A stretch of DNA of 50,824 nucleotides, from assembly GCA_947489445.1 (NCBI GenBank), contig CANLDN010000016.1, forward strand, positions 1 to 50,824. The letters run 5' to 3'. Source of the stretch: an uncultured Paracoccaceae bacterium. Lineage in GTDB: Bacteria > Pseudomonadota > Alphaproteobacteria > Rhodobacterales > Rhodobacteraceae. The notes under the pieces are model-generated. The model was not told the DNA's origin, did not search any database, and saw nothing but the letters and a program-made list of their open reading frames with translations. Below, in pieces: positions 34,201 to 41,952 of this stretch. Within the stretch, counting starts at the first letter, position 1. Each line of letters begins with the position of its first letter. The translations under genes and the position numbers were made by a program.

Positions 34201-37200
34201 TCGACCATGCACGATAAGGCTGGCTGACGATCAGTGTGTCACCAGCACCATTAGCCCCAATTGGTGCGGCAACTGTTGTCAAATCTGGTAGCGTCACCGT
34301 TGCGCCAGTAACTGTAACATCACTCAGAATGCCAGGATCTGCACCGCTTACCTCTATATAGTAACGTTCGCCAAGCACTGCGCTGAAACTCAACGGAGGA
34401 ACAGTCACTACTCCCCCAACAATCACAAGTTCTTCCTTTGCGATTAGCTGGTTGGCCGACTTAACTGTCAGCCAAAGCATACTGTCCAATCCGGGATTAT
34501 TTGCTGTAATGGCGGGGTCGATGTCCACAACACCATTCACTGTTGAGATCCACGCCTGAAGCGGTGTCAACTGGTCAGAGTTGCTAAAGATCGTAGCCGC
34601 AGGCGCCAATGATTGGAGAGTCGCAAACTCACCATTGATATCAGTAACCGACTGTCCTGGATCGGTTATTACGGTGTAATAACTCACCGGATCAGTAGTC
34701 CAAGATAATGCCGCAAGATCAATTGGGCTGGCTGTCGTGATCGCAACCTCGATCTGATCCGCCCACTGGCTGATCTCGGTCTCGAAGATCGGATCACCAT
34801 TTGTATCTACGCCGACTTCTACTTGCGTTGTCTCTGTTTTTTGAACGGTTACCGCACCGCCAATAAGCGTTGTCAAATCGACTGTTCCGATGACATCCCA
34901 CGGCACTGTTTGAGTGCCAAGAACTGTCGTTGTCAACACATCTGACAAATCCCGACTCGTTTTGCGAACAGTCACTGTGACGTCATCTGTGGTTGTGACA
35001 GTTTTGGCCAGTACACCTTCCAGTTGTAGTTGCCCATTGAACGTTGCAACAATCTGCGTCTCTCCGTTGGTGAACAGAGTGAAGTCGGCTGCGGCATCAT
35101 AGCTTGTGAGAGACAGCCCGTTGGCGTCGAGCGCAACTGGCAAGCTAGTGTAGTCCACTACCGGCGCCCAATCTACCTGATCAAAACGCCCGTCAAAATT
35201 CGATTGCAGACGAAAATAAAGGCGATCACCCTTAGCGACATTCACGGTGCTCAAATTTGTTGGTCGTGCAACGTAATCTGTACCGGGAATGTTGACAATC
35301 AAAAGCTGGACACCATTCAACTCGACAGTTGCGCGTACACCGTCGGCGGTTGTGTAGTCCGCGCGTTCCGGGCTCGTATCAGCGATAAGTTGAATGGCAC
35401 CTGATACATCGACAGTGCCCGTGTAAGGGGCTGTCCAGACGCGCAGGTTGTCTACGAGCGGCGCACTGTTGATCAAGTCATCTAGCAAGTCTGCGAAATC
35501 AATCGCTACTGCAGCACCATCGACAGCGCCAGGTCCAATTGGATAGGCACTGACCGAGCTGTCTGCCGTGAACGTTGGCGTGCCTGCATTGTCAAGCACG
35601 TTGAATAGAATAACGCCGTCTAAGTTTAAGTCCGGCAATCCATCCCCGTTAGCATCTGTGAAATAGACACTTGTTGTCGTGACCGTATCAGCGTCGTTCA
35701 CACCCAGCGATGCGCCAAGGAATACTTCTACGCCCTTTGAAGTTGTTGTACTACGTTCGCGCAAGATTGTGTTTAGATCACCGATCAGTATCGGTGTTGC
35801 AAAGAGCTCTGAACCGTCTGGCCCACTTTCATTGCGCCGCCAGAAGACACGGTTGTCATTGGCAACAAAAACCTTATCATTCAGCCCATCGCCGTTTAGG
35901 TCAAGCAGCATTAAACGTCCGGTCATATCTGATCTTGAACGACCGTATTTGAACCCAACTGACAAGAATTTGGACGGGCCCGGCGCTATACCTCCGTGGA
36001 AATGAAAACTGCTCCCATCAGCCTCTGTGCCGCTGATCGAACTGGCTTCAATATCGCCAAGAAAAGCATCAAGTGTCACATTGTCGTCACCTCCAGTCTG
36101 AGACCACTGTGTGGCAGTACCAAAACCTCTATATGTTTCGCCATCCCGTGCATCATCGAAATAATCAAACGTATGGGTGTTGAACGGCTGATCTTGTGCG
36201 TCAAGCTGTGTGACTGACTGCAAAAGCTGTTTGTAGAATGCGCCCTCAGCGTAGTCGAACTCGTAAGCCCGCACCTGTATACCGTTATACGTCACTTCGA
36301 TGCGCCGCAGCAGGTCTGCAGTGACCATCTTGAAGCCGCCACGCCCGTCAATGATGGTGTCACGCCGTGTCGTGCCGCCCAGATCGCGGTCCCGCAAGAA
36401 GCGCACCTCAAACGGGCCAGTGCCATTGCTGGTGTGACCTGTATATTGGATCGCAGCGCAATAGAGCTGACGGCCCATCACCGACCCGGACGCGAGCCCC
36501 ACATCATTCACCGTGACGTGATCATAGGTAATGCGGTTGCCATTGCTGTCACGAACTTCGTTAAGCGCCCACTTAAAGACGTGTCCCTGGTCATCGGTCA
36601 GAACAGAAGATGCATCCTGCGCGCCCGTGTCCAGATTGCCGCCATAGGCATAGCGTGTGCCCATCTTGTCGGTCACTTCCCACCAATAGTTTGCGGGCGT
36701 GTCGCCGTGACGGATAATGCGATTGAAGCTACCTTCAACCCGGGTATGGAAGACACGATCAGCCTCGCGCGGAACCAGCGCGCCACGATGCGCTACGGGG
36801 GTTAGCTGCTGCCCGGACCACAGATAGGTCTCTGTCTCCTGAGTAGCGTCATAGCGCGGCACACCCCAGCGCGTATCAATCGTGACCTCCTGCATGGACA
36901 GGTTCCAGCCAACGCCCATCCAGCCATTTCCAGCCGCAGAATTGTACTGGAGCCCGATTTGGGGGGCGACGCCCTGGCGACCGGCGGGCAATTCAATCGG
37001 GTATGACAGGCCGGCATCACCACTGTTCGTGCCTTGTGGGGCCGCGATCAGATTAATTCGAGCCGACGGATCGGCAACCTTCATGTCTTTGAGTTGGGTG
37101 GGATTGAAACTGGCCGTCTGCGGGCTTTCGGGGGCAACCACAACACCTGCAATAAAGTCGGTGAAGTGATCACTCTTGGCGTGAACACGCCTTTCCTTCA

Positions 37201-39187
37201 TGTCGACAGATGTGTCTGTCAGCGCCGTCCAGCGTCCCAATTCTTCGTCGAAGAAGAAAACCCGTATGTCGTCCTCGGTATATCCGGCCGGCAACATCTC
37301 TTTGTCGTACGGCAGTCTCAACTCAACATTTGCCCGGAACGTCATATGCGGCAGCATTCTATAGCCATGACGCGGCCCCATCGTTACATTCACAAGGCCA
37401 GGATCCAGTTTGGGCATATCAACATCGGTCAACGCACTCATCTGTATCTCGGTCGGCTGCGCGAGCGCGTCTGCCATGACCGTCAGCATAGCCCCTTCGT
37501 GTTCCACAGATCGTTCAACACCTGGCGTAAAGGTCTGGGTCATAACCTCTGGTGTGTAAGTTGAAAGACCATCTGCGAAGACACGTGCGTTCAAGATGAT
37601 CGTCTGGGTCACAGCCTCGCCATCTGGATAAAGTGCGGCAACCTCAACCGACCACGGCGCATCGTCGGTATCATCCATAAAACCTGCCTGATCTTTCGAT
37701 ATCGCAACTTCAAAAGACCCGTTCTGGATTTCAAATGGCAGACCACCCACAAATACTTCTGCGGGCCCGGACCCATTATCGAAAGGCCGCACATGACCGC
37801 GCATGAACGCAGTACGGTCGTAGTACTCTCCGTTTTCGGGCCATGTCATCTGAATGGTTGCCGGCAGTTGCGCATTACTGACCGGCGACCCCGATGCATC
37901 CGCTTCTAAAAGCGCAAAGCGACCTTGGGTATCATCAAAGAATAACTCCAGATGCGTACCTGTCAGACCGTCTAAGGCAATCGTGTAGGTTAGTCCCTCA
38001 ACACCAACCTCTTCGCCTGCGGTCAGCGCAAACGGACCGCGAAGCGTGGTGTTTCCTTCAGGGTCATGACTGGAAATTGTCAGTGATCCGCTCGGCGTTT
38101 GATCGAAGACTAAAATTAGGTCATCCAGAGATCGGTGGCTTACCAAGGGAAGCGAAACATCAACGATTTCATCGTTATTGGACGATATCTGATGGCCCGT
38201 CTCAGCGCGATCATCACGCAGTTCCGGATCCAGGATCAGGCTGCGTCCGTCATCCAAGGCAATGATGAGAGACGCCGCGCGTATCCGGTAGCTTCGCTCC
38301 AGGCCCGGAAGCGTTCCGAAGGTGATTGCGTTCTCGCCGTGGACAAGTTGCTCAGGCGAGATGGGCTCCAACTGATGTGACCAGCCCTGATCGTCAAGGG
38401 TGACATAGCCGCCTTCGGGGGCTCTGCCATTGATCGCGCGACGCACGGCCACCCAGCTATGGATACCGTTCAAGTCATAAGAGAGCCAGGCACTCCGAAT
38501 ATCAGCGGGTGCAAACGGCAATTCGAACGAAATCGTTTCTGTGGGCTGCCGCGCACTAATGCTTACAGTGCCCTCCAATGCAATTTGCCGATATTCTCCG
38601 ATTTCCGGGGTGTCTTGCAGCAGATCAAATACATCTGGGCCAGCCGCAATCGCCATCGTTTCGCCAGCACCCCAGAACTCAAATTCGGGAATTCCGGTGG
38701 CATCTGCGCGAGCCGTCGGCGTCAGCCTTAGCCGCAATTTCGTTGCAGGTACCTCATCACCAAATTGAATGTCATTCCAGCCAGAGCCTAAGGCAGACAG
38801 ATCAATATCCTCTGCGCCCCGCACGGTACTCCACCCGACATCGTTACCCGTCCCGCCGCTGACCACTACGGACAGGGAATAAGGCGACGCCCCAAAAGTG
38901 CGGAGCTTGGATAATGTCGTGTTGGGCTCAAGCAGAACCTCTATGTCACCCGCGCCGTAAAGAACGTGCGCCGTTCTGGTATCGCGGTCAAACGCAAAAG
39001 GGAGCGATGCTGCCTCCAGCGCCTGAACTTCCGGCGGTAACGCCGGGTCCGATATGTGGGTGATACTGAGGGGCGCATGACGCACCGTATCCAACATAAG
39101 GGTCGCGGCCACCGCAACCATGCCTAAAGGTATGAATATAATAGCGGCCCAAAGAAAACGCGCCACGCCGTCAAATCGATTTGTCAT
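28289..39187 (-). CDS. Giant SpvB/FG-GAP/Rhs polymorphic toxin with HINT domain
   Basis: Protein of 3632 residues. A single N-terminal membrane helix (about 11-33) is followed by a discoidin-like beta region and other beta domains to about 690. An SpvB/TcB-type domain follows (from about 700: SYPIELPAGRQGVAPQIGLQYNS). Several FG-GAP calcium motifs occur between about 1095 and 2090 (DLNGDGLNDK, DMNADGLPDI, DINGDGLIDR, DMDGDGFPEY). YD/Rhs repeats run to about 3160, and the Rhs core holds YFYHPDHLGSS ... YFTGKEFDNDTQLSYFGARYYDPRTSVW. A HINT autoprotease (about 3350-3528) starts at GTCSFHGDT and ends VWVHNN. The last 104 residues form an unknown tip with NPGGTAGELLREVAAGG. The start follows AGGTGG. 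It lies downstream of a secretion operon on the same strand. Confidence 0.93.
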   Translation of the reverse strand: MTNRFDGVARFLWAAIIFIPLGMVAVAATLMLDTVRHAPLSITHISDPALPPEVQALEAASLPFAFDRDTRTAHVLYGAGDIEVLLEPNTTLSKLRTFGASPYSLSVVVSGGTGNDVGWSTVRGAEDIDLSALGSGWNDIQFGDEVPATKLRLRLTPTARADATGIPEFEFWGAGETMAIAAGPDVFDLLQDTPEIGEYRQIALEGTVSISARQPTETISFELPFAPADIRSAWLSYDLNGIHSWVAVRRAINGRAPEGGYVTLDDQGWSHQLEPISPEQLVHGENAITFGTLPGLERSYRIRAASLIIALDDGRSLILDPELRDDRAETGHQISSNNDEIVDVSLPLVSHRSLDDLILVFDQTPSGSLTISSHDPEGNTTLRGPFALTAGEEVGVEGLTYTIALDGLTGTHLELFFDDTQGRFALLEADASGSPVSNAQLPATIQMTWPENGEYYDRTAFMRGHVRPFDNGSGPAEVFVGGLPFEIQNGSFEVAISKDQAGFMDDTDDAPWSVEVAALYPDGEAVTQTIILNARVFADGLSTYTPEVMTQTFTPGVERSVEHEGAMLTVMADALAQPTEIQMSALTDVDMPKLDPGLVNVTMGPRHGYRMLPHMTFRANVELRLPYDKEMLPAGYTEDDIRVFFFDEELGRWTALTDTSVDMKERRVHAKSDHFTDFIAGVVVAPESPQTASFNPTQLKDMKVADPSARINLIAAPQGTNSGDAGLSYPIELPAGRQGVAPQIGLQYNSAAGNGWMGVGWNLSMQEVTIDTRWGVPRYDATQETETYLWSGQQLTPVAHRGALVPREADRVFHTRVEGSFNRIIRHGDTPANYWWEVTDKMGTRYAYGGNLDTGAQDASSVLTDDQGHVFKWALNEVRDSNGNRITYDHVTVNDVGLASGSVMGRQLYCAAIQYTGHTSNGTGPFEVRFLRDRDLGGTTRRDTIIDGRGGFKMVTADLLRRIEVTYNGIQVRAYEFDYAEGAFYKQLLQSVTQLDAQDQPFNTHTFDYFDDARDGETYRGFGTATQWSQTGGDDNVTLDAFLGDIEASSISGTEADGSSFHFHGGIAPGPSKFLSVGFKYGRSRSDMTGRLMLLDLNGDGLNDKVFVANDNRVFWRRNESGPDGSELFATPILIGDLNTILRERSTTTSKGVEVFLGASLGVNDADTVTTTSVYFTDANGDGLPDLNLDGVILFNVLDNAGTPTFTADSSVSAYPIGPGAVDGAAVAIDFADLLDDLINSAPLVDNLRVWTAPYTGTVDVSGAIQLIADTSPERADYTTADGVRATVELNGVQLLIVNIPGTDYVARPTNLSTVNVAKGDRLYFRLQSNFDGRFDQVDWAPVVDYTSLPVALDANGLSLTSYDAAADFTLFTNGETQIVATFNGQLQLEGVLAKTVTTTDDVTVTVRKTSRDLSDVLTTTVLGTQTVPWDVIGTVDLTTLIGGAVTVQKTETTQVEVGVDTNGDPIFETEISQWADQIEVAITTASPIDLAALSWTTDPVSYYTVITDPGQSVTDINGEFATLQSLAPAATIFSNSDQLTPLQAWISTVNGVVDIDPAITANNPGLDSMLWLTVKSANQLIAKEELVIVGGVVTVPPLSFSAVLGERYYIEVSGADPGILSDVTVTGATVTLPDLTTVAAPIGANGAGDTLIVSQPYRAWSTFGYDGNKARADQPIALSDADLAVPTAAELAAQQAAVQAAADSGDPAQIDAIIAMFSPKVFGFLPDVSLARWTTIDDGVWTTSSGASSSRLGDDFPSVPDPTVFAGAQAVSRIARTDNDGLTAGLLFVSGAKTDTDTVSILDFLDLNGDRFPDVVSANRMVQYSPMIGGLEATAMTIAGMETAVRTSSGESSSFGIGGTFPIQIPSGSGALSPNGTGRDPGDSGTQMASLGVSGNYAEGTSDVGYDLRDMNADGLPDIVRQGGTLDVAFNLGYRFAAFETFGAAAIDVQINDGEYSSLGGGLSIGFNDGIYGFAGSLNRSETENKANESLLDINGDGLIDRVRAGDSSGVLHVRLNSGSGFEDEINWPTGTTNAGLADSLSISDSVGGYVTFAPGFFIHLILNPGFDVSESMSRAAVAIQDMDGDGFPEYLTSSDSDDLRVSLDTIERTNMLRQVNRPLGSTVTLAYVRSGNTIDQPQNKWVLARVEVNDGFAGDGTDILATNFTYEDGYWDREEREFFGYARVIEDHMNVDAVGGEAIYRTITRDFLNDTYYEKGLLEASTTADAAGNLFVETANTYDFVDIATGTTISQPDSLTATVFPQLVRTDNQFYEGQAVAGKATFMTFAYDALGNVITYFDAANLDTTADDVTSQIGYHADLPNYIVGKANSVVVTGQGGSGPGGAYRNRVAVFQTGTGNLLQLQSILETGATATTDMTYDGFGNLINVTGPANATGQRYALSYVFDSEVDTYVTGITDSFGYTSAASYDVRFSELLSTTDLNGQPMTYVLDDVGRVVSVTGPYQAGSGFDTISFAYNPRLDVPGDDQFPDVDVSWALTQHIDVYRNIADPIETALFIDGLGRVLQTKKDAAIYEAGSVTDRMVASGRITFDFLGRQTEQYYPVEEALGNQGILNATYDSVAPTLTDYDILDRPVRVTIPDGTSTQMVYDFGADRSGTQQFRTLFIDAEGNRRETFADVRRLMTSVKEINPVGGQPTIWTSYEYDPLRQITNVTDDQGNLTLAGYDNFGRMTVLENPDTGRTTYGFDLASNLVTKQTANLAADGTVISYGYEFNRLASVTYPEFTDNNVTYVYGAPGAANNRANRIASVTSEAGTEERFYGPLGEMIQQTWTVASDTPFNDPFDLPEIYTTLWTYDTWNRVHEMTYPDGEVLTNRYDSGGKLDNITGEKIGFDYNYLDLMGYDKFGQRNFMRAGNGVETTYAYVPTTRRLDALQTSNQLRTFMDMSYVYDDVGNIIRQGNAATVLDDDEIGGATDYTYTYDNLYRLTNATGFWGKSPEEWETFDLDMTYDTIHNIVGKDQRHFERKPDDAKIVEGTTYDWTYSYTGPQPHAPTNIGLRDFSYDLNGNQTGWVRTDTGSLRGVLWDEENRIQAIHEDDGTIDFTDDNAAKYKYDDAGQRIVKYDGLDGFENVYPNQFWTVRDRDTIFKHVFAGGTRLVSKRALFESDPPQNQCDLTAWGWETGVGSGLCQPIENSNSVAELEQYFYHPDHLGSSSYMTNVEGLAYQHLAYFPFGEIWVQEFETILGTEYYFTGKEFDNDTQLSYFGARYYDPRTSVWQSPDPILASYMGGEINNGVFDPLNLNLFAYSHQRPIVMFDPDGLAGMSSAALYGTTCDSECMKTGGSFVLDFVPIIGDVKGFVEAETAGDYVWATVGLVPVVGDIAGKVGKGIGRAFRGTCSFHGDTLVLTADGMMPISQIVPGTLVWSRDPATGEMGLKPVLAQYSNPYEETVYVSIRDAENGEEQVIISNRIHPFFVQREAVDGPTSISQSVQPSSEGHVYRGPIPKGFWIDAADLQPGDRLLNDDQSWAVVVDVEVREQRLEAYNLTIEQFETYFVGATLDVDAVWVHNNCAQRIADIQGANRPNAQDSGLQAIYNQVFRVQDVNPGGTAGELLREVAAGGDLTHLTKAKERITNIRNYLTSPAASDLSRLDRQGAERVLADLRYAVRVAEGIE

Positions 39188-39671
39188 GAAATTCCCACCT
39201 GTGAAGGGTTAGAACGCATGCACTCGTCAATGACCAAGTTCGCACTCACCAGTCTGTGAGTTTAATTGACTTTGTGTCAACTACTTAGAGTTGTTTTGGG
39301 AATGCCTAGCTATAACCAATTGTTAAAAATGGATTCTTTGTTCCGCTCTCCAGCTAAAGCTTGTAACGAAAAAATGACAATCGCCGTGTGTAGTTGATCG
39401 CGCAGACCGTAAAGCGGCCACTCGATTCTGCCGTATTGCCTCTCGTTTTGTTTATCATTTGACTGCGTCATACTGCTCAATTACGGGAAAGTCTTTGGAC
39501 AAACCCTGACGGCACAAAACCAGCCAAACAGGCGTTAATCATGCCAATCTGCTTGGCTTGATCTCTTAGGAAATCCAAGAACTTTCTGTCATGTATCGGC
39601 ATAATCAGATCATTGGCGTAATAGGGGCACAAATGATCGTTTTGTATACATAATCGAACAGTCGTGCCAAT
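39188..39671. other. Non-coding stretch upstream of the Rhs gene
   Basis: 484 bases without a gene. The likely control region of the giant gene is its first 150 bases. TTGAC-N5-GTCAA forms an inverted repeat at 39266-39280, and the minus-strand TTGACA there could be part of a promoter, though no matching -10 is convincing. No terminator was recognised at the end of the upstream operon. Confidence 0.4.
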
Positions 39672-40163
39672 CTAGTCCCACTCGATTTTTGGCCACATCT
39701 CCGTCATCTTCTTCTTCGCGACCTTTGCCAAGGCTGCTTTTACCTCCGGGATATCGTCGCCGCGGTGCAGAACCCGGTAGAAGGTCTGATAATTGTGGCC
39801 CTTCTCAAAACACCAGGTCCGTAGATTGAGATCCTTCAATGCAAGTCCGTCACTGATCCACTGGCTTCGCTTAAGGCGCCCTTGGAAATACTTGCGAGTT
39901 GAGGGGCTTATGATCACTTCGGCTGTTGTTGCTGCTGCAAATCGCGCTGTTTCAATGACGGCTCCAAATGGCTCAATCCGCTGTGGTTTATTTTTTTCGC
40001 CGGTTAATGGTGTACCATCAATTTCTAGCGTCCACTGGATCTTTGGGTTCGGTCGCGACATTCGTATGATGCTGCGTTTATGTTCGTTTTGGTCGTCGCC
40101 GAAAGGAACCAAGGGTAGGGTGACCGATTTTTGCACACTCCCGGTATAGTTTCTGTCGGTCAT
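39672..40163 (-). CDS. Hypothetical protein between the secretion operon and the toxin gene
   Basis: A 163-residue protein starting MTDRNYTGSVQKSVTLPLVPFGDDQ. I do not recognise a family. The C-terminal 60 residues are helical and basic (FEKGHNYQTFYRVLHRGDDIPEVKAALAKVAKKKM), reminiscent of a small DNA- or protein-binding helical domain. It starts 48 bases after the last pseudopilin and points to the Rhs gene, so it may be a regulator or an adaptor linking the machinery to its substrate (inference). Confidence 0.55.
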   Translation of the reverse strand: MTDRNYTGSVQKSVTLPLVPFGDDQNEHKRSIIRMSRPNPKIQWTLEIDGTPLTGEKNKPQRIEPFGAVIETARFAAATTAEVIISPSTRKYFQGRLKRSQWISDGLALKDLNLRTWCFEKGHNYQTFYRVLHRGDDIPEVKAALAKVAKKKMTEMWPKIEWD

Positions 40164-40211
40164 TGCTTTGTATTTCTTTGACCGTTCGACGCGCCTCGGC
40201 AAATCTATCGC

Positions 40212-40676
40212 TCAGCCTTCCTCCTCCGGCACAAATCGAAAAACCCACCCCTCATAGGTCGCGGCTTCTTCAAATTCGCTTAGATCAACCGGGAAGCCCG
40301 ATTGTTTCAATGGCGCGTCGGTGCGGTTAGGAACAACACCTTGGAAACCTCCATCTGCACCATATTCCAAACGCCACCCATCGGGATTGTATAGCCTGCG
40401 GATGTGCCGGACATTTGGGCCGCGCGGGTCGTTTAACAGATCGTCCAGCGATGCAGGATAACTCGGCTCCTCGCCAAATGCCCAGTACCGCGCAATTGCA
40501 TCGCGATAGGCGCGCCCTTCAAAGATGATTTGCTCTTCAATGGCGCGCTTTGCTGTTGTCGCCGATGGTACCGACGTCACTTGCGCGGCCAATGCCAGGC
40601 CCACCAAAACGACGAGCATCGCCACATAGGTGTAGCCTGCGTCAGTTCTGCCAGCTTTGGATGTCTGCGGCATCAT
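40212..40676 (-). CDS. Pseudopilin-like protein lacking Glu5 (tip candidate)
   Basis: Protein of 154 residues with a type III signal: RTDAGYTYVAMLVVLVGLALAAQ. After the Gly cleavage site the conserved Glu5 of pseudopilins is replaced by Ala. In type II systems the tip pseudopilin GspK also departs from the Glu5 rule, so this may be a tip subunit (inference). Its globular part is small (RRLYNPDGWRLEYGADGGFQGVVP). The ATG at 40676 overlaps the end of gspG by 35 bases; the longer upstream frame is antisense-like and not family-like. Confidence 0.7.
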   Translation of the reverse strand: MMPQTSKAGRTDAGYTYVAMLVVLVGLALAAQVTSVPSATTAKRAIEEQIIFEGRAYRDAIARYWAFGEEPSYPASLDDLLNDPRGPNVRHIRRLYNPDGWRLEYGADGGFQGVVPNRTDAPLKQSGFPVDLSEFEEAATYEGWVFRFVPEEEG

Positions 40677-41073
40677 CGCTGCCCCCCTCCAGGCCATCCG
40701 CGCCATAAGACAAGATTTCGTACCCACCCGATCGACCGGGTGCGCGATAGACGTAGATGTTGCCCCAAGGATCAACGGGGATCTCCTTACGCAGGTAAGG
40801 CCCGCGCCAACCAGGCAGACCGGGGTTGTCGCGCAGTGAGGCAAGTCCCTGCTCTGTCGTTGGATACTGACCGGTATCAACCAAAAACGTATCAAGCGCT
40901 GTCCCAAAGCTCTCGATTTGTGATTGTGCGGCTGTCGCCTTAGCCGGGCTAATCCGTTGAAAAAGAACAGGGCCAACGAGTGCTGCCAACAACCCCACGA
41001 TCACCAAAACGATCAGGAGTTCCATCAGTGTGAACCCGGCCTGCGGGTCACGTTTTCTTTGCTGCTTTACCAT
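40642..41073 (-). CDS. gspG: Major pseudopilin GspG
   Basis: Protein of 143 residues that forms the pseudopilus shaft of a type II secretion system. The prepilin motif GFTLMELLIVLVIVGLLAALVGP is intact, with Glu5. The family fingerprint follows: LDTFLVDTGQYPTTEQGLASL, GWRGPYLRKEIPVDPWGNIYVYRAPG and YEILSYGADGLEGG. The C-terminal calcium-binding loop fits GspG. The gene overlaps its neighbours on both sides and lies among three other pseudopilin genes. Confidence 0.93.
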   Translation of the reverse strand: MVKQQRKRDPQAGFTLMELLIVLVIVGLLAALVGPVLFQRISPAKATAAQSQIESFGTALDTFLVDTGQYPTTEQGLASLRDNPGLPGWRGPYLRKEIPVDPWGNIYVYRAPGRSGGYEILSYGADGLEGGSDDAADIQSWQN

Positions 41074-41456
41074 TCTTGATAGGCCACTCCATTTGCACCA
41101 GTCCCATTTGCCGCACTGCGCACGTTACGGACCCCGCCCTGATCGAGGTCCTGAATAACAACCCAAGAAACATCCTCACCTGCGATAGGATCAACCGGCA
41201 CAAAGCTGATATAGCGCGCCTCTGCAAGGGCTTGCAGCGTTTCGGGGTAGACGCCCTTATCTGCGTGATAATCACCAATTGCACGGCGCATGACGGTCAA
41301 GTTTTCTGTCAGAGCCGCCTCTTGCGCACGTGTCAGCGCGCCTGACACGCTCGGCACAGCGATGGCCGCTAAAAGGCCGACGATGAACAGCACGATCACC
41401 AATTCCACCAGCGTAAAGCCGGCATCACGCCTACCAGTTCGCAATTTCGGTTCCAT
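41067..41456 (-). CDS. Type II secretion pseudopilin, GspG/PilE-like
   Basis: Small pseudopilin of 129 residues with a canonical cleavage motif GFTLVELVIVLFIVGLLAAIAVP. The rest is short, with ADKGVYPETLQALAEARYISFVPVDPIAGED, similar to the loop of GspG but lacking the calcium site. It is probably a minor subunit. The start overlaps the preceding gene by 26 bases and its stop overlaps gspG by 7 bases. Confidence 0.85.
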   Translation of the reverse strand: MEPKLRTGRRDAGFTLVELVIVLFIVGLLAAIAVPSVSGALTRAQEAALTENLTVMRRAIGDYHADKGVYPETLQALAEARYISFVPVDPIAGEDVSWVVIQDLDQGGVRNVRSAANGTGANGVAYQEW

Positions 41457-41952
41457 CCAAAGCTATCTTATCTGTTCGTGGGCGAATGTCATACACGTCT
41501 TGACCATTCCAAACCTCGGCATCAGGTGCATCGGTGTAGCCCAGAATGCGCCACTGATCCTCCAATTCATCATCTGTATTGGCGAAGGGATTCCTTGGCG
41601 CGCTACGTAAGTATCGGCGCAGCCGTCCATCGCTGCCTTCGACGCCCTCAACAAGTAATTCCAGCGTCGGAGGCCAGCCATTTTCACTTGCCAGCGACGT
41701 GCTGACCTCCTCGGCCAGTACATCTGCATTGAAAGCATCAAGCGCTGTGCGAACGTCGCGCAATGTCTCGCGCAAGGCGCCTTCTTTTTCCCGTTGCGCG
41801 GTTGTTTCGGCCACCGGGATCGTAACGACAGCCAGTACCGATATGATGACCAGAACGACCAGCAACTCGGCAAGGGTCGCACCACGATCTGAAACCCTAT
41901 TGAACAGCAATGCGAGACGACCCCAGTTCAAGCCCTTCCGGGACTGAAACAT
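41431..41952 (-). CDS. Type II secretion pseudopilin-like protein
   Basis: About 173 residues with a prepilin-like segment RGATLAELLVVLVIISVLAVVTIPVAETT, in which the usual GF is GA while Glu5 is kept. The globular region is longer than in the neighbouring pseudopilins and rich in acidic residues; it may correspond to GspH/I/J (inference). The start is uncertain: ATG at 41952 overlaps the secretin end by 56 bases, and a TTG near 41910 is another option. Position and motif place it in the pseudopilus. Confidence 0.75.
   Translation of the reverse strand: MFQSRKGLNWGRLALLFNRVSDRGATLAELLVVLVIISVLAVVTIPVAETTAQREKEGALRETLRDVRTALDAFNADVLAEEVSTSLASENGWPPTLELLVEGVEGSDGRLRRYLRSAPRNPFANTDDELEDQWRILGYTDAPDAEVWNGQDVYDIRPRTDKIALDGTEIANW

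Noticed and set aside
39266..39280. TTGAC-N5-GTCAA as the Rhs promoter
   Set aside because: No -10 element at the right distance could be found, so it is only noted as a possible operator.
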